Origin: an uncultured Clostridia bacterium
Lineage (GTDB): Bacteria; Bacillota; Clostridia; Oscillospirales; Oscillospiraceae
NCBI GenBank assembly: GCA_937858235.1
Contig: CALLZZ010000547.1
Location: 1 to 19,513 of the forward strand
Direction: 5' to 3'
DNA length: 19,513 nt
Shown here: positions 6,185 through 13,870 of the stretch, piece by piece
Layout of the letters: the number at the start of each line of letters is the position of its first letter
Position numbering within the stretch: the first letter of the stretch is position 1
Program-made: the position numbers and the translations under genes
Notes under the pieces: generated by a model
The model's input: the letters and a program-made list of their open reading frames with translations, nothing else
What the model was told of the DNA's origin: nothing
Databases searched by the model: none

Positions 6185-7987
6185 ATGGACACTATAACTG
6201 GTTTTAAGCGTAGCCATTACGCCGGCACCCTCCGTGCTGAAAACATTGGCGAAACCGTCTCTGTCTGCGGCTGGGTTCAGCGGCAGAGAGACCTGGGCGC
6301 TCTGATCTTTGTAGACCTTCGGGATCGCACCGGCCTGCTCCAGCTGGCCTTTGGCGATGACACCGACAAAGAAATTTTTGAAAAAGCAGCTGGACTCCAC
6401 AGTGAATATGTTATTGCGGCAGTTGGTACTGTCCGGGAACGGGAAAGCAAGAGCAAAAAAATCCCCACTGGTGACATTGAAGTGTTCGTGACCGAGCTGC
6501 GTGTGCTAGGCAAATCCGAGACGCCTCCCTTTGAGATCGTAGACGGTACCAAGGCAAATGAAATGCTGCGGTTGAAGTACCGCTATCTTGATCTGCGCCG
6601 TTCGGAGCTTCAGAAAAATCTGATGTTCCGCCATAAGGTGGCTAAAATCACCCGGGACTATTTTGATGAAAATGGATTCATTGAGATTGAGACCCCTACC
6701 CTGATCAAATCCACACCGGAAGGCGCCCGAGACTTCTTGGTTCCCAGCCGCATCCATCCGGGTAAGTTCTATGCCCTCCCCCAGTCCCCCCAGATTTATA
6801 AGCAGCTGTGCATGGTGGCTGGATTTGACCGCTACATGCAGATCGCCCGCTGTTATCGGGATGAAGACCTGCGGGCGGATCGGCAGCCGGAATTCACCCA
6901 GATTGACTTGGAAATGTCCTTCGTCAACGTAGAAGACGTCCTGAACATTGGGGAAGGTTATCTGCACCGGGTGTTCAAGGAAGCCATGAACATTGACCTT
7001 GATCCTATCCCCCGTCTGACCTACCAGGAAGCCATGGAGAAGTACGGCAGCGATAAACCCGATACCCGCTACGCTATGGAAATCTTTAACTTGGCCAATG
7101 AAGTGAAGGACTGCGGCTTCTCCGTGTTTACCAATGCCCTCAACGCTGGCGGCGGCGTTCACGGTATCTGCGCCAAAAAAGCCTTCAATTCCCTGTCCCG
7201 GAAGGAACTGGACAAGCTCACTGACTTCGTCAAGGGCATCGGCGGCAAAGGAATGGCTTGGATTCGCATAGGTGAAGATGCAAGCATTGCCTCTTCCTTT
7301 AAGAAGTTCATGACCGAGGAAGAGATGGCCGCCATTATCGCAAAGGCTGACGGTGTGCCCGGCGACGTGATTATGATCATCTCCGATGAACAGTATTCCA
7401 ATAGCCTGACTAATCTGGGACAGCTCCGAATCACCGTGGCGAAGAAGCTGGACATCATTCCGAAAAACGTATTCAAACCCCTGTGGATTGTGGAATTTCC
7501 CTTCTTCGACTGGGACGAGGAAGCCCAGACCTGGGTTGCCATGCATCATCCCTTTACCGCTATCGTGGACGAATGTCTCCCCTATTTGGAGGATGAAAGC
7601 CGCAAGGGCGAAGTTCGGGCTCAGTGCTACGACATGGTGCTCAACGGTATCGAGCTGGCTTCCGGCTCCATCCGAATTACCAACCCTGACCTGCAAAACC
7701 GTGTCTTCCAGCTGTTGGGTCTCTCCGACGAGGAAGCTCACCGCAAATTCGGTCATCTGATTGATGCGTTCCAGTACGGTGCACCGCCCCATGGTGGTAT
7801 GGCGCTGGGTTTAGATCGCATTGTGATGCAGCTTCTGGGCAGCGAGAGTCTCCGGGATGTACTGGCCTTCCCCAAGGTTCAGAACGCTTCCGAGCCTATG
7901 ACCAACTGCCCCGATTTCGTGGACAACGAACAGCTGGATGAATTATCTATCGCCGTCACCCGTCGTGAGGCAGAAGCAGCAGAATAA
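6185..7987 (+). CDS. aspS: Aspartyl-tRNA synthetase
   Basis: 600 residues, the bacterial-type AspRS. Order: N-terminal OB-fold anticodon domain (to about residue 105), class II catalytic core with YALPQSPQIYKQL (196-208) and motif 2 RCYRDEDLRADRQPEFTQID (222-241), an inserted GAD domain (about 300-420), and motif 3 GMALGLDRIVMQLLG near the C-terminus, then FPKVQNASEPMT. Residue 37, in RQRDLG, is Leu as in E. coli AspRS; non-discriminating enzymes often have His there, so strict tRNA-Asp specificity is favoured but not shown. GGGAGA (6173-6178) lies 6 bases before ATG 6185. Cotranscribed with hisS, so under T-box control; a strong terminator follows. Confidence 0.97.
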   Translation: MDTITGFKRSHYAGTLRAENIGETVSVCGWVQRQRDLGALIFVDLRDRTGLLQLAFGDDTDKEIFEKAAGLHSEYVIAAVGTVRERESKSKKIPTGDIEVFVTELRVLGKSETPPFEIVDGTKANEMLRLKYRYLDLRRSELQKNLMFRHKVAKITRDYFDENGFIEIETPTLIKSTPEGARDFLVPSRIHPGKFYALPQSPQIYKQLCMVAGFDRYMQIARCYRDEDLRADRQPEFTQIDLEMSFVNVEDVLNIGEGYLHRVFKEAMNIDLDPIPRLTYQEAMEKYGSDKPDTRYAMEIFNLANEVKDCGFSVFTNALNAGGGVHGICAKKAFNSLSRKELDKLTDFVKGIGGKGMAWIRIGEDASIASSFKKFMTEEEMAAIIAKADGVPGDVIMIISDEQYSNSLTNLGQLRITVAKKLDIIPKNVFKPLWIVEFPFFDWDEEAQTWVAMHHPFTAIVDECLPYLEDESRKGEVRAQCYDMVLNGIELASGSIRITNPDLQNRVFQLLGLSDEEAHRKFGHLIDAFQYGAPPHGGMALGLDRIVMQLLGSESLRDVLAFPKVQNASEPMTNCPDFVDNEQLDELSIAVTRREAEAAE

Positions 7988-7999
7988 TTCTGTCCAAAA

Positions 8000-8031
8000 A
8001 ACAACAGAGACGGCTTGTCTCTGTTGTTTTT
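8000..8031 (+). terminator. Strong intrinsic terminator after aspS
   Basis: AACAACAGAGAC (8000-8011) pairs perfectly with GTCTCTGTTGTT (8017-8028), loop GGCTT, followed by further T and preceded by an A-run. It ends the hisS-aspS operon. Confidence 0.95.
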
Positions 8032-8110
8032 CCACAATGGTGAAAAACAAAGTGTAAAAATAACCGCAAAGGGAATAAAAAATGGTTGATTGCGGAAAAG
8101 CGGGCATACT

Positions 8111-8143
8111 AACCTCTGAAAACCAACGTAATTTCAGGAGGTT
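8111..8143 (+). promoter_or_regulatory. Hairpin enclosing the gap ribosome-binding site
   Basis: AACCTCTGAAA (8111-8121) pairs with TTTCAGGAGGTT (8132-8143): 11 bp with one bulged G, loop ACCAACGTAA. The right arm contains the AGGAGG (8136-8141) of gap. It may control translation or stability, or be a protein-binding palindrome. I found no convincing promoter upstream (8032-8110 is AT-rich; CATACT at 8105-8110 could be a -10 but lacks a spaced -35). If transcription began just after CATACT, most of the left arm would be missing from the RNA. Confidence 0.6.
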
Positions 8144-8152
8144 ATGCAAACT

Positions 8153-9163
8153 ATGGCAGTAAAAGTAGCAATTAACGGCTTTGGCCGAATCGGCCGCCTG
8201 GCCTTTCGTCAGATGTTCGGCACAGAGGAATTTGAAGTAGTAGCAATCAACGACCTGACTTCTCCAAAAATGCTGGCTCATCTGTTGAAATATGATTCCA
8301 CCCAGGGCACCTATCTGCTGGCACAGGCCGTCAGCCACAACGAAAATTCCATTATTATTCTGGATAAAACCATTCCCATTTATGCAGAATCCGACGCCCA
8401 TAAGCTCCCCTGGGGAGAACTCAATGTGGACGTAGTGCTGGAATGCACCGGCTTCTACACCAGCCGCAGCAAGGCAGAAGCCCATCTGAAGGCAGGCGCC
8501 AAAAAGGTGGTAATTTCCGCTCCCGCTGGCGATGATGTTCCCACCATCGTTTACAATGTAAACCATCACACCCTAACCCCAGAGGATCGGATTGTTTCCG
8601 CTGCCTCCTGCACCACCAACTGCCTAGCTCCTATGGCAAAGGCACTCAACGATTGTCACCCCATCATTTCCGGCATTATGTGTACCATCCACGGATATAC
8701 TGGAGATCAGATGACTCTGGACGGCCCCCAGCGCAAGGGAGACCTGCGCCGATCCCGTGCCGCCGCTATCAATATCGTACCCAACTCTACCGGAGCTGCT
8801 AAGGCCATGGGCCTGGTGGTTCCAGAGCTGAATGGAAAACTCATCGGTGCGGCACAGCGTGTCCCCACTCCTACCGGCTCTACTACCCTGCTCCACGCGG
8901 TAATTGAGGGTCAGACTTCCGTAGAAGAACTTAACGCCGCCATCAAAAAACAGACCAACGAATCCTTCGGTTATAACACCGATGAAATCGTCTCCTCCGA
9001 CATTGTGGGTATGCGTTATGGTTCCCTCTTTGACGCAACTCAGACGATGGTTATGAATATGGACAACAATACTGCCCAAGTGCAAGTAGTTTCCTGGTAC
9101 GACAACGAGAACAGCTATACTTCTCAGATGGTTCGTACCATTCAATATCTGGCAGACCTGTAA
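8153..9163 (+). CDS. gap: Glyceraldehyde-3-phosphate dehydrogenase (glycolytic, NAD type)
   Basis: 336 residues from ATG 8153, which gives the standard MAVKVAINGFGRIGR start; ATG 8144 is only 2 bases from AGGAGG (8136-8141). The enzyme oxidises glyceraldehyde 3-phosphate to 1,3-bisphosphoglycerate with NAD. Visible: Rossmann motif NGFGRIGR (8-15), Asp34 in VAINDLT, which favours NAD over NADP, the catalytic SAASCTTNCLAP with Cys153, HGYTGDQ with the catalytic His, the RRSRAAAINIVP anion site, and the C-terminal WYDNENSYTSQM. pyk follows 39 bases later, so a gap-pyk glycolytic operon is likely; pgk, tpi and gpm are not here. Its binding site is enclosed in a hairpin. Confidence 0.97.
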   Translation: MAVKVAINGFGRIGRLAFRQMFGTEEFEVVAINDLTSPKMLAHLLKYDSTQGTYLLAQAVSHNENSIIILDKTIPIYAESDAHKLPWGELNVDVVLECTGFYTSRSKAEAHLKAGAKKVVISAPAGDDVPTIVYNVNHHTLTPEDRIVSAASCTTNCLAPMAKALNDCHPIISGIMCTIHGYTGDQMTLDGPQRKGDLRRSRAAAINIVPNSTGAAKAMGLVVPELNGKLIGAAQRVPTPTGSTTLLHAVIEGQTSVEELNAAIKKQTNESFGYNTDEIVSSDIVGMRYGSLFDATQTMVMNMDNNTAQVQVVSWYDNENSYTSQMVRTIQYLADL

Positions 9164-9202
9164 TTGTTCGGAACCGGGGACGAAGATAAAAGGGGTATTT
9201 AT

Positions 9203-10615
9203 ATGAAAAAAACAAAGGTTATTTGTACCATGGGTCCCGCCTGTGCAAACCACGAAATCTTGACAAAAATGGTTCAGGCAGGCATGAACGTCGCCCGGTT
9301 CAACTTCTCCCACGGCAACCATGAGGAGCATCGCGCTTCCATTAATCTGGTCAAACAGGTGCGAGAAGAACTGGGAATACCGCTTTCCCTGATGCTGGAC
9401 ACCAAGGGTCCGGAATTTCGTATCGGCACCTTTGAGTCCGGCAGCGTGGAGCTTATCCCCGGCGCTGCCTTCTCCCTGACCACAGAAAACGTACCGGGTA
9501 CTCAGGAACGGGTTTCTGTCTCCTGCCCGGGTATCATGGATCGGCTAGCGGTGGGGGATAAAATTCTCATTAACGATGGACTGGTCTCTGTGGAAGTGAA
9601 GGAGCGTACCAAAACTGAAGCCATCTGCCAGGTCATTGACGGTGGAAGACTCAGCAATAACAAAAGTATGAGCTTTCCCAATAAGCTCATCAACACCGTT
9701 TACCTCAGCCAGCAGGATCAGTCCGACCTGCTATTTGGCATCGAGATGGATGTAGACTATGTGGCAGCATCCTTTGTGTCCACTCCCAAGGATGTCCAGG
9801 ATCTGCGAGACTTTTTAGATCAGAATGGCGGTAAGGATATTGACATCATTGCAAAAATCGAAAATCGCTCCGGCGTCAACAACGCAGAGGCAATCTTGGA
9901 TTACTGTGATGGGATCATGGTAGCGCGCGGCGATCTTGGGGTAGAAATTCCCTATGAAGAGCTGCCGCCGATCCAGAAAAAGCTTATCAGTATCTGTCTC
10001 AATCGGGGAAAGGTTGTAATTACTGCCACCGAAATGTTAGAATCTATGACCGGAAAGCCCAGACCGACTCGCGCAGAGATCTCTGACGTAGCCAACGCCG
10101 TCTACGATGGGTCCAGTGCAGTGATGCTCTCCGGTGAAACCGCCGCAGGCAAATATCCAGTGGAAGCAGTTTCCGCCATGAGCCGGATCGCTGTTCAGAC
10201 AGAGCAGAACATTCACTATGCGCATCGGTTCCAGAAGATGGATTTTGTCCTGTACAACTTTAATGATGCCATGTGTCACGGAACCTGTTCCCTAGCCATT
10301 GACGTGGGTGCCAGCGCCATTGTGGTCTGTACCCTCAGTGGTAATACGGCACGGCAGGTCTCTCGGTTCCGCTGCCCTAAGCCTATCATTGGCATGACAA
10401 CCAGTGAGAAGGTATATAACCAACTGGCCTTGTTCTGGAATGTATTCCCTGCCATGAGTGAGCAGTTCCCCTCTGTGGATGTACTGATGTATTACGCTGC
10501 AAATGCTGCTTTGAAATCCGGCCTGGTGGAAAAAGGCCAGCGTATTATCATCACGGTCGGAAACACTAACGGTACCTCTGGCAATACAAATCTGATTAAA
10601 ATGGAAGAACTCTAA
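9203..10615 (+). CDS. pyk: Pyruvate kinase
   Basis: 470 residues, the size of E. coli PykF and without the extra PEP-utiliser-like C-terminal domain found in Bacillus Pyk. It converts phosphoenolpyruvate and ADP to pyruvate and ATP. Visible: CTMGPA (8-13), the substrate Arg in ARFNFSHG (31-38), the B-domain lid (about 70-165), DIIAKIENRSGV with the catalytic Lys, GIMVARGDLGVEIP for Mg, ATEMLESM, PRPTRAEISDVANAV, and MLSGETAAGKYP. The C-terminal allosteric domain is complete. ATG 9203 has AAAAGGGG (9188-9195) at 7 bases; more upstream starts run back toward the gap stop. Cotranscribed with gap; terminated by the hairpin at 10674-10712. Confidence 0.97.
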   Translation: MKKTKVICTMGPACANHEILTKMVQAGMNVARFNFSHGNHEEHRASINLVKQVREELGIPLSLMLDTKGPEFRIGTFESGSVELIPGAAFSLTTENVPGTQERVSVSCPGIMDRLAVGDKILINDGLVSVEVKERTKTEAICQVIDGGRLSNNKSMSFPNKLINTVYLSQQDQSDLLFGIEMDVDYVAASFVSTPKDVQDLRDFLDQNGGKDIDIIAKIENRSGVNNAEAILDYCDGIMVARGDLGVEIPYEELPPIQKKLISICLNRGKVVITATEMLESMTGKPRPTRAEISDVANAVYDGSSAVMLSGETAAGKYPVEAVSAMSRIAVQTEQNIHYAHRFQKMDFVLYNFNDAMCHGTCSLAIDVGASAIVVCTLSGNTARQVSRFRCPKPIIGMTTSEKVYNQLALFWNVFPAMSEQFPSVDVLMYYAANAALKSGLVEKGQRIIITVGNTNGTSGNTNLIKMEEL

Positions 10616-10673
10616 ACCAGGGGAAGTGTTCAGCGAAGCGTGCCACCACTGCACTTTCAAGTTTGCAAACATG

Positions 10674-10712
10674 AAAAAAGGAAACTTTCTATCAAGAAGG
10701 TTTCCTTTTTTT
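10674..10712. terminator. Bidirectional terminator between pyk and rnhA
   Basis: A-run plus GGAAACTTTCT (10674-10690) pairs with AGAAGGTTTCC plus T-run (10695-10711), about 17 bp with one G-T pair, loop ATCA. T-tracts arise on both strands, so it can end pyk (+) and rnhA (-). The rest of the 115-base gap holds nothing else I can support. Confidence 0.93.
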
Positions 10713-10729
10713 GTTGTACAGGTAATGCG

Positions 10730-11170
10730 CTACCCTTTTAGTTTTTGCCACTCCTGCACAGCTAATTCATCGCAGCGGTTGTTGTAGGGGTTTTCAGCAT
10801 GTCCTTTCACCCAGTGAAATTGCAGGGTATGTTGTTCACACAGATCCAATAATTCTGCCCACAAATCGGAATTTAAAGCTGGTTTTTTATCCGCCTTTTT
10901 CCACCCGCGCCTTCGCCAGCCGACTGCCCATCCCTTCTCCAAAGCGTCGATAACATATTTGGAGTCTGAGTACAGGTCTACGATGCAGGGCTGCTTGAGG
11001 GCACCCAGTCCCCGAATCACAGCAGTCAGCTCCATCCGATTGTTTGTGGTACCGGATTCCCCACCGGAAAGCTCTCTTTCATGGCCATTGTAGAGTAAAA
11101 TTGCCGCCCAACCGCCAGGACCCGGATTTCCGGAACAGGCACCATCTGTATATAACGTCACTGTTTTCAT
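10730..11170 (-). CDS. rnhA: Ribonuclease HI
   Basis: 146 residues, close to E. coli RNase HI. It cleaves the RNA strand of RNA-DNA hybrids during primer and R-loop removal. All catalytic residues are in place: Asp9 in YTDGACSGNPGPGG, Glu47 in NNRMELTA, Asp69 in YSDSKYV, His124 in KGHAENPYNN and Asp134 in NRCDELA. The basic protrusion GWRRRGWKKADKKP (84-97) that grips the hybrid is present. ATG at 11168-11170 (minus) has GAGGAG upstream. It lies downstream of gyrA, separated by a terminator, so it probably has its own promoter, which I could not identify. Confidence 0.97.
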   Translation of the reverse strand: MKTVTLYTDGACSGNPGPGGWAAILLYNGHERELSGGESGTTNNRMELTAVIRGLGALKQPCIVDLYSDSKYVIDALEKGWAVGWRRRGWKKADKKPALNSDLWAELLDLCEQHTLQFHWVKGHAENPYNNRCDELAVQEWQKLKG

Positions 11171-11221
11171 AGCATTCTCCTCACTGCCCCCGGATCATGA
11201 AACAAAAGGGAGCCAAAGATA

Positions 11222-11258
11222 GAAAAGCCGGATGGGGCTTTATATTGCCACATCCGGC
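11222..11258 (-). terminator. Intrinsic terminator after gyrA
   Basis: On the minus strand GCCGGATG (from 11258) pairs with CATCCGGC (to 11227), with a further GG/CC after one mismatch, and is followed by TTTTCT. Confidence 0.8.
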
Positions 11259-11278
11259 AGAAATAAAACATCTGTTTT

Positions 11279-13807
11279 TTACACAGTTGTGGATTCCTCT
11301 GTGGGAGGTTCACCCACTTCCGGAGTAGGTTCAACCTCCTCTGCTGCTTCCTCCTCTTCATGAGTGGTAGCCAACGAAATCACCTTGACGCCTTCGGATA
11401 CCGTCATAATGTGTACCCCCTGGGTCACACGGCCGTAGAGGTTGATTCCACTGACCGCAGTACGAATAATCGTACCGTCATCGGAGATCATCAGAACATC
11501 GCCGGTATCTTCCACAATGGCTGCGGAAGCCACAAAACCAGTCTTCTCGGTGATGTTGTAGTTTTTACTGCCATAACCACCTCGGCTCTGGAGACTATAT
11601 CCTTCAATCGGGGTTCGTTTTCCGAACCCGTTTTCTGTAATGGTCAGCAGGCTGCCACCCTGATTGGAAACGCCACCGGCAACAACATAGTCACCGTCTT
11701 TCAGGCGAATTCCTCGGACACCTACCGCATCCCGCCCCATGCAGCGAACATCCTTTTCCGCGAAACGAATCGCCATTCCATCATGGGTAGCCAACATAAT
11801 ATCCTGTTCCCCATCGGTGCGACAGACGGAAATAAGCTCATCTGTTTCGTCCAGATTCAGAGCACGAATTCCTGCTTTCCGGGCAGTGTGGAGACTAGAA
11901 AGGGTTGATCGTTTCACTGTGCCCAGCCGGGTAGCAAACACTAGGAATTCGTTATCGCTAAACTCCCTGATATGGAGCATGGCGGTGACCTTTTCCCCCT
12001 GCTCAATGGGCAGCAGGTTTACAATATTGGTTCCTTTCGCCGTTCGGCCTGCCTCGGGAATCTGATATCCCTTCTTCCGATGCACTTTACCAGTGTTGGT
12101 GAAGAAGAGAATATAGTCGTGGGTGGAGCAGGTAAAGAGTGTGGTTACATAGTCCTCTTCCCGGGTCGTCATGGCGTTGACACCCTTACCCCCTCGCTTC
12201 TGACTCCGATAAGCAGAGACCGGTGTCCGTTTCAGATATCCGGCGTTGCTCAGAGTAAAGACACACGTCTCTTCTTCAATGAGGTCTTCAATGTCGATTT
12301 CATCCTCTACCTGCTCAATAGCAGTCTTCCGATCATCACCGTACTTGTCCCGAATCTCAATGAGTTCATCCTTGAGCACACCCTGCATCTTATCCCGATC
12401 TGCCAACAGTTCCGCGTAATATGCAATCTGGCGCTCCAACTCCTGGTACTCTGCCAACAGCTTATCCCGCTCCAGACCCTGAAGTCGTTTCAACTGCATG
12501 TCCAAGATCGCCTGTGCCTGGACATCGGACAAACCGAACCGATCCATCAAATTCTGCTTGGCATTATCGTAGCTATTCCGAATGATCCGAATCACTTCAT
12601 CAATGTTATCCTGGGCAATCAGCAAACCTTCCAGCAGATGTGCACGAGCCTCTGCCTTCTTTTTATCATGGATGGTACGACGGGTAAGGACATCCATCTG
12701 GAACGCAATGTATTCGTCCAGAATCTGGCGCAGTGTCAGAATTTGAGGCTGCTTTTGATCGTTGACCAAGGCTAGCATCACCACAGCAAACGTGGTTTGG
12801 AGCTGGGTTTGAATAAACAGGCGGTTGAGCACCACCTGAGGATTTGCGTCCTTCTTCAGCTCGATGACAATCCGCATACCCTCTCGGTCCGACTCGTCCC
12901 GGAGTCCGGAAATACCCTCTAACCGCTTGGCGTGAACCTGATCGGCAATGTTCTCAATTAACCTGGCCTTATTTACCTGGTAGGGCAGCTCTGTAATAAT
13001 AATCCGTGTACGATTATTCCCGAACTCTTCGAAATCTGCCTTTGCCCGGACGGTAATCCGACCACGACCCGTTCCATAGGCGGCACGAATTCCGCTGCGC
13101 CCCATAATAATTCCGCTAGTAGGGAAATCCGGCCCCTTGATGTGTTCCATCAAGTCGTCCAGTCCTGCCTCGGGGTTCTCCATCAAACAGATGGTGCCGT
13201 TGATTACCTCTGTCAGGTTGTGGGGTGGAATGTTGGTGGTCATACCAACGGCGATACCCGAAGAACCGTTCACCAGCAGGTTGGGGAACCGGGATGGAAG
13301 TACTCGAGGCTCTTTGCGGCTTTCATCAAAGTTGGGGTTCCAGTTTACCGTATCCTTCTCGATATCCCGAAGCATTTCGCTGGAGATCTTAGACAATCTG
13401 GCCTCCGTATAACGATAAGCTGCAGGGGGATCTCCATCCACGCTGCCGAAGTTACCGTGACCGTCTACCAAAGGGTTCCGCATGGAGAACGTCTGAGCCA
13501 GACGTACCAGAGCGTCGTAAACCGAAGCATCACCATGGGGATGATACCGACCCAGCACGTCACCGACGCAGGTAGCGGACTTTTTAAAGGGGCGATCCGA
13601 GGTAAGATTATCCTCGTACATGGCGTAGAGAATGCGACGGTGTACCGGCTTGAGACCGTCCCGGACGTCAGGCAAAGCACGGCCTACGATAACGGACATG
13701 GCGTAGTCAATGTACGCCGTCTGCATTTCGTGCTCTAAGTCGATCTCTACGATTTTCTGTTCCGGATAGGCAATATCCTGGGGTTCGTAATCTTTATTCT
13801 TACTCAA
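11279..13807 (-). CDS. gyrA: DNA gyrase subunit A
   Basis: 842 residues. GyrA breaks and rejoins DNA and, with GyrB, introduces negative supercoils. Catalytic Tyr133 lies in AAYRYTEARL; the GyrA box QKRGGKG (536-542), which separates GyrA from ParC, opens the beta-pinwheel; the C-terminus is a Glu/Pro-rich acidic tail. The quinolone-determining region reads HPHGDASVYD, so the residue matching E. coli Ser83 is Ala94, with Asp98 retained. The start is TTG (13805-13807): AGGAGGG (13814-13820) is 6 bases away and no better ATG is seen. AGGAG of this site can pair with CTCCT just upstream (13824-13828 on plus) in a small hairpin. It lies 63 bases after gyrB, probably one operon. Confidence 0.97.
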   Translation of the reverse strand: MSKNKDYEPQDIAYPEQKIVEIDLEHEMQTAYIDYAMSVIVGRALPDVRDGLKPVHRRILYAMYEDNLTSDRPFKKSATCVGDVLGRYHPHGDASVYDALVRLAQTFSMRNPLVDGHGNFGSVDGDPPAAYRYTEARLSKISSEMLRDIEKDTVNWNPNFDESRKEPRVLPSRFPNLLVNGSSGIAVGMTTNIPPHNLTEVINGTICLMENPEAGLDDLMEHIKGPDFPTSGIIMGRSGIRAAYGTGRGRITVRAKADFEEFGNNRTRIIITELPYQVNKARLIENIADQVHAKRLEGISGLRDESDREGMRIVIELKKDANPQVVLNRLFIQTQLQTTFAVVMLALVNDQKQPQILTLRQILDEYIAFQMDVLTRRTIHDKKKAEARAHLLEGLLIAQDNIDEVIRIIRNSYDNAKQNLMDRFGLSDVQAQAILDMQLKRLQGLERDKLLAEYQELERQIAYYAELLADRDKMQGVLKDELIEIRDKYGDDRKTAIEQVEDEIDIEDLIEEETCVFTLSNAGYLKRTPVSAYRSQKRGGKGVNAMTTREEDYVTTLFTCSTHDYILFFTNTGKVHRKKGYQIPEAGRTAKGTNIVNLLPIEQGEKVTAMLHIREFSDNEFLVFATRLGTVKRSTLSSLHTARKAGIRALNLDETDELISVCRTDGEQDIMLATHDGMAIRFAEKDVRCMGRDAVGVRGIRLKDGDYVVAGGVSNQGGSLLTITENGFGKRTPIEGYSLQSRGGYGSKNYNITEKTGFVASAAIVEDTGDVLMISDDGTIIRTAVSGINLYGRVTQGVHIMTVSEGVKVISLATTHEEEEAAEEVEPTPEVGEPPTEESTTV

Positions 13808-13870
13808 AATGTTCCCTCCTGTGAGGAGTGTCTAATCGGTTCCAGCCGGAGCCGGAAGCTTTACAAAATT

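Noticed and set aside
6506..7792. Long antisense open frame (over 400 codons) opposite aspS
   Set aside because: It lies fully inside aspS, shows no family motif, and is explained by the codon bias of the gene on the other strand.
10132..10145. Possible second parS (GGTGAAACC) in pyk
   Set aside because: Only a half-site resemblance; no palindrome.
10661..10670. GTTTGCAAAC palindrome after pyk
   Set aside because: Only 10 bp, no context, and the adjacent terminator explains the region.
11972..12775. Open frame of 267 codons opposite gyrA, and several shorter ones opposite gyrA, gyrB and dnaN
   Set aside because: All are shadows of the highly recognisable gyrA/gyrB/dnaN frames; no binding site or family signature.
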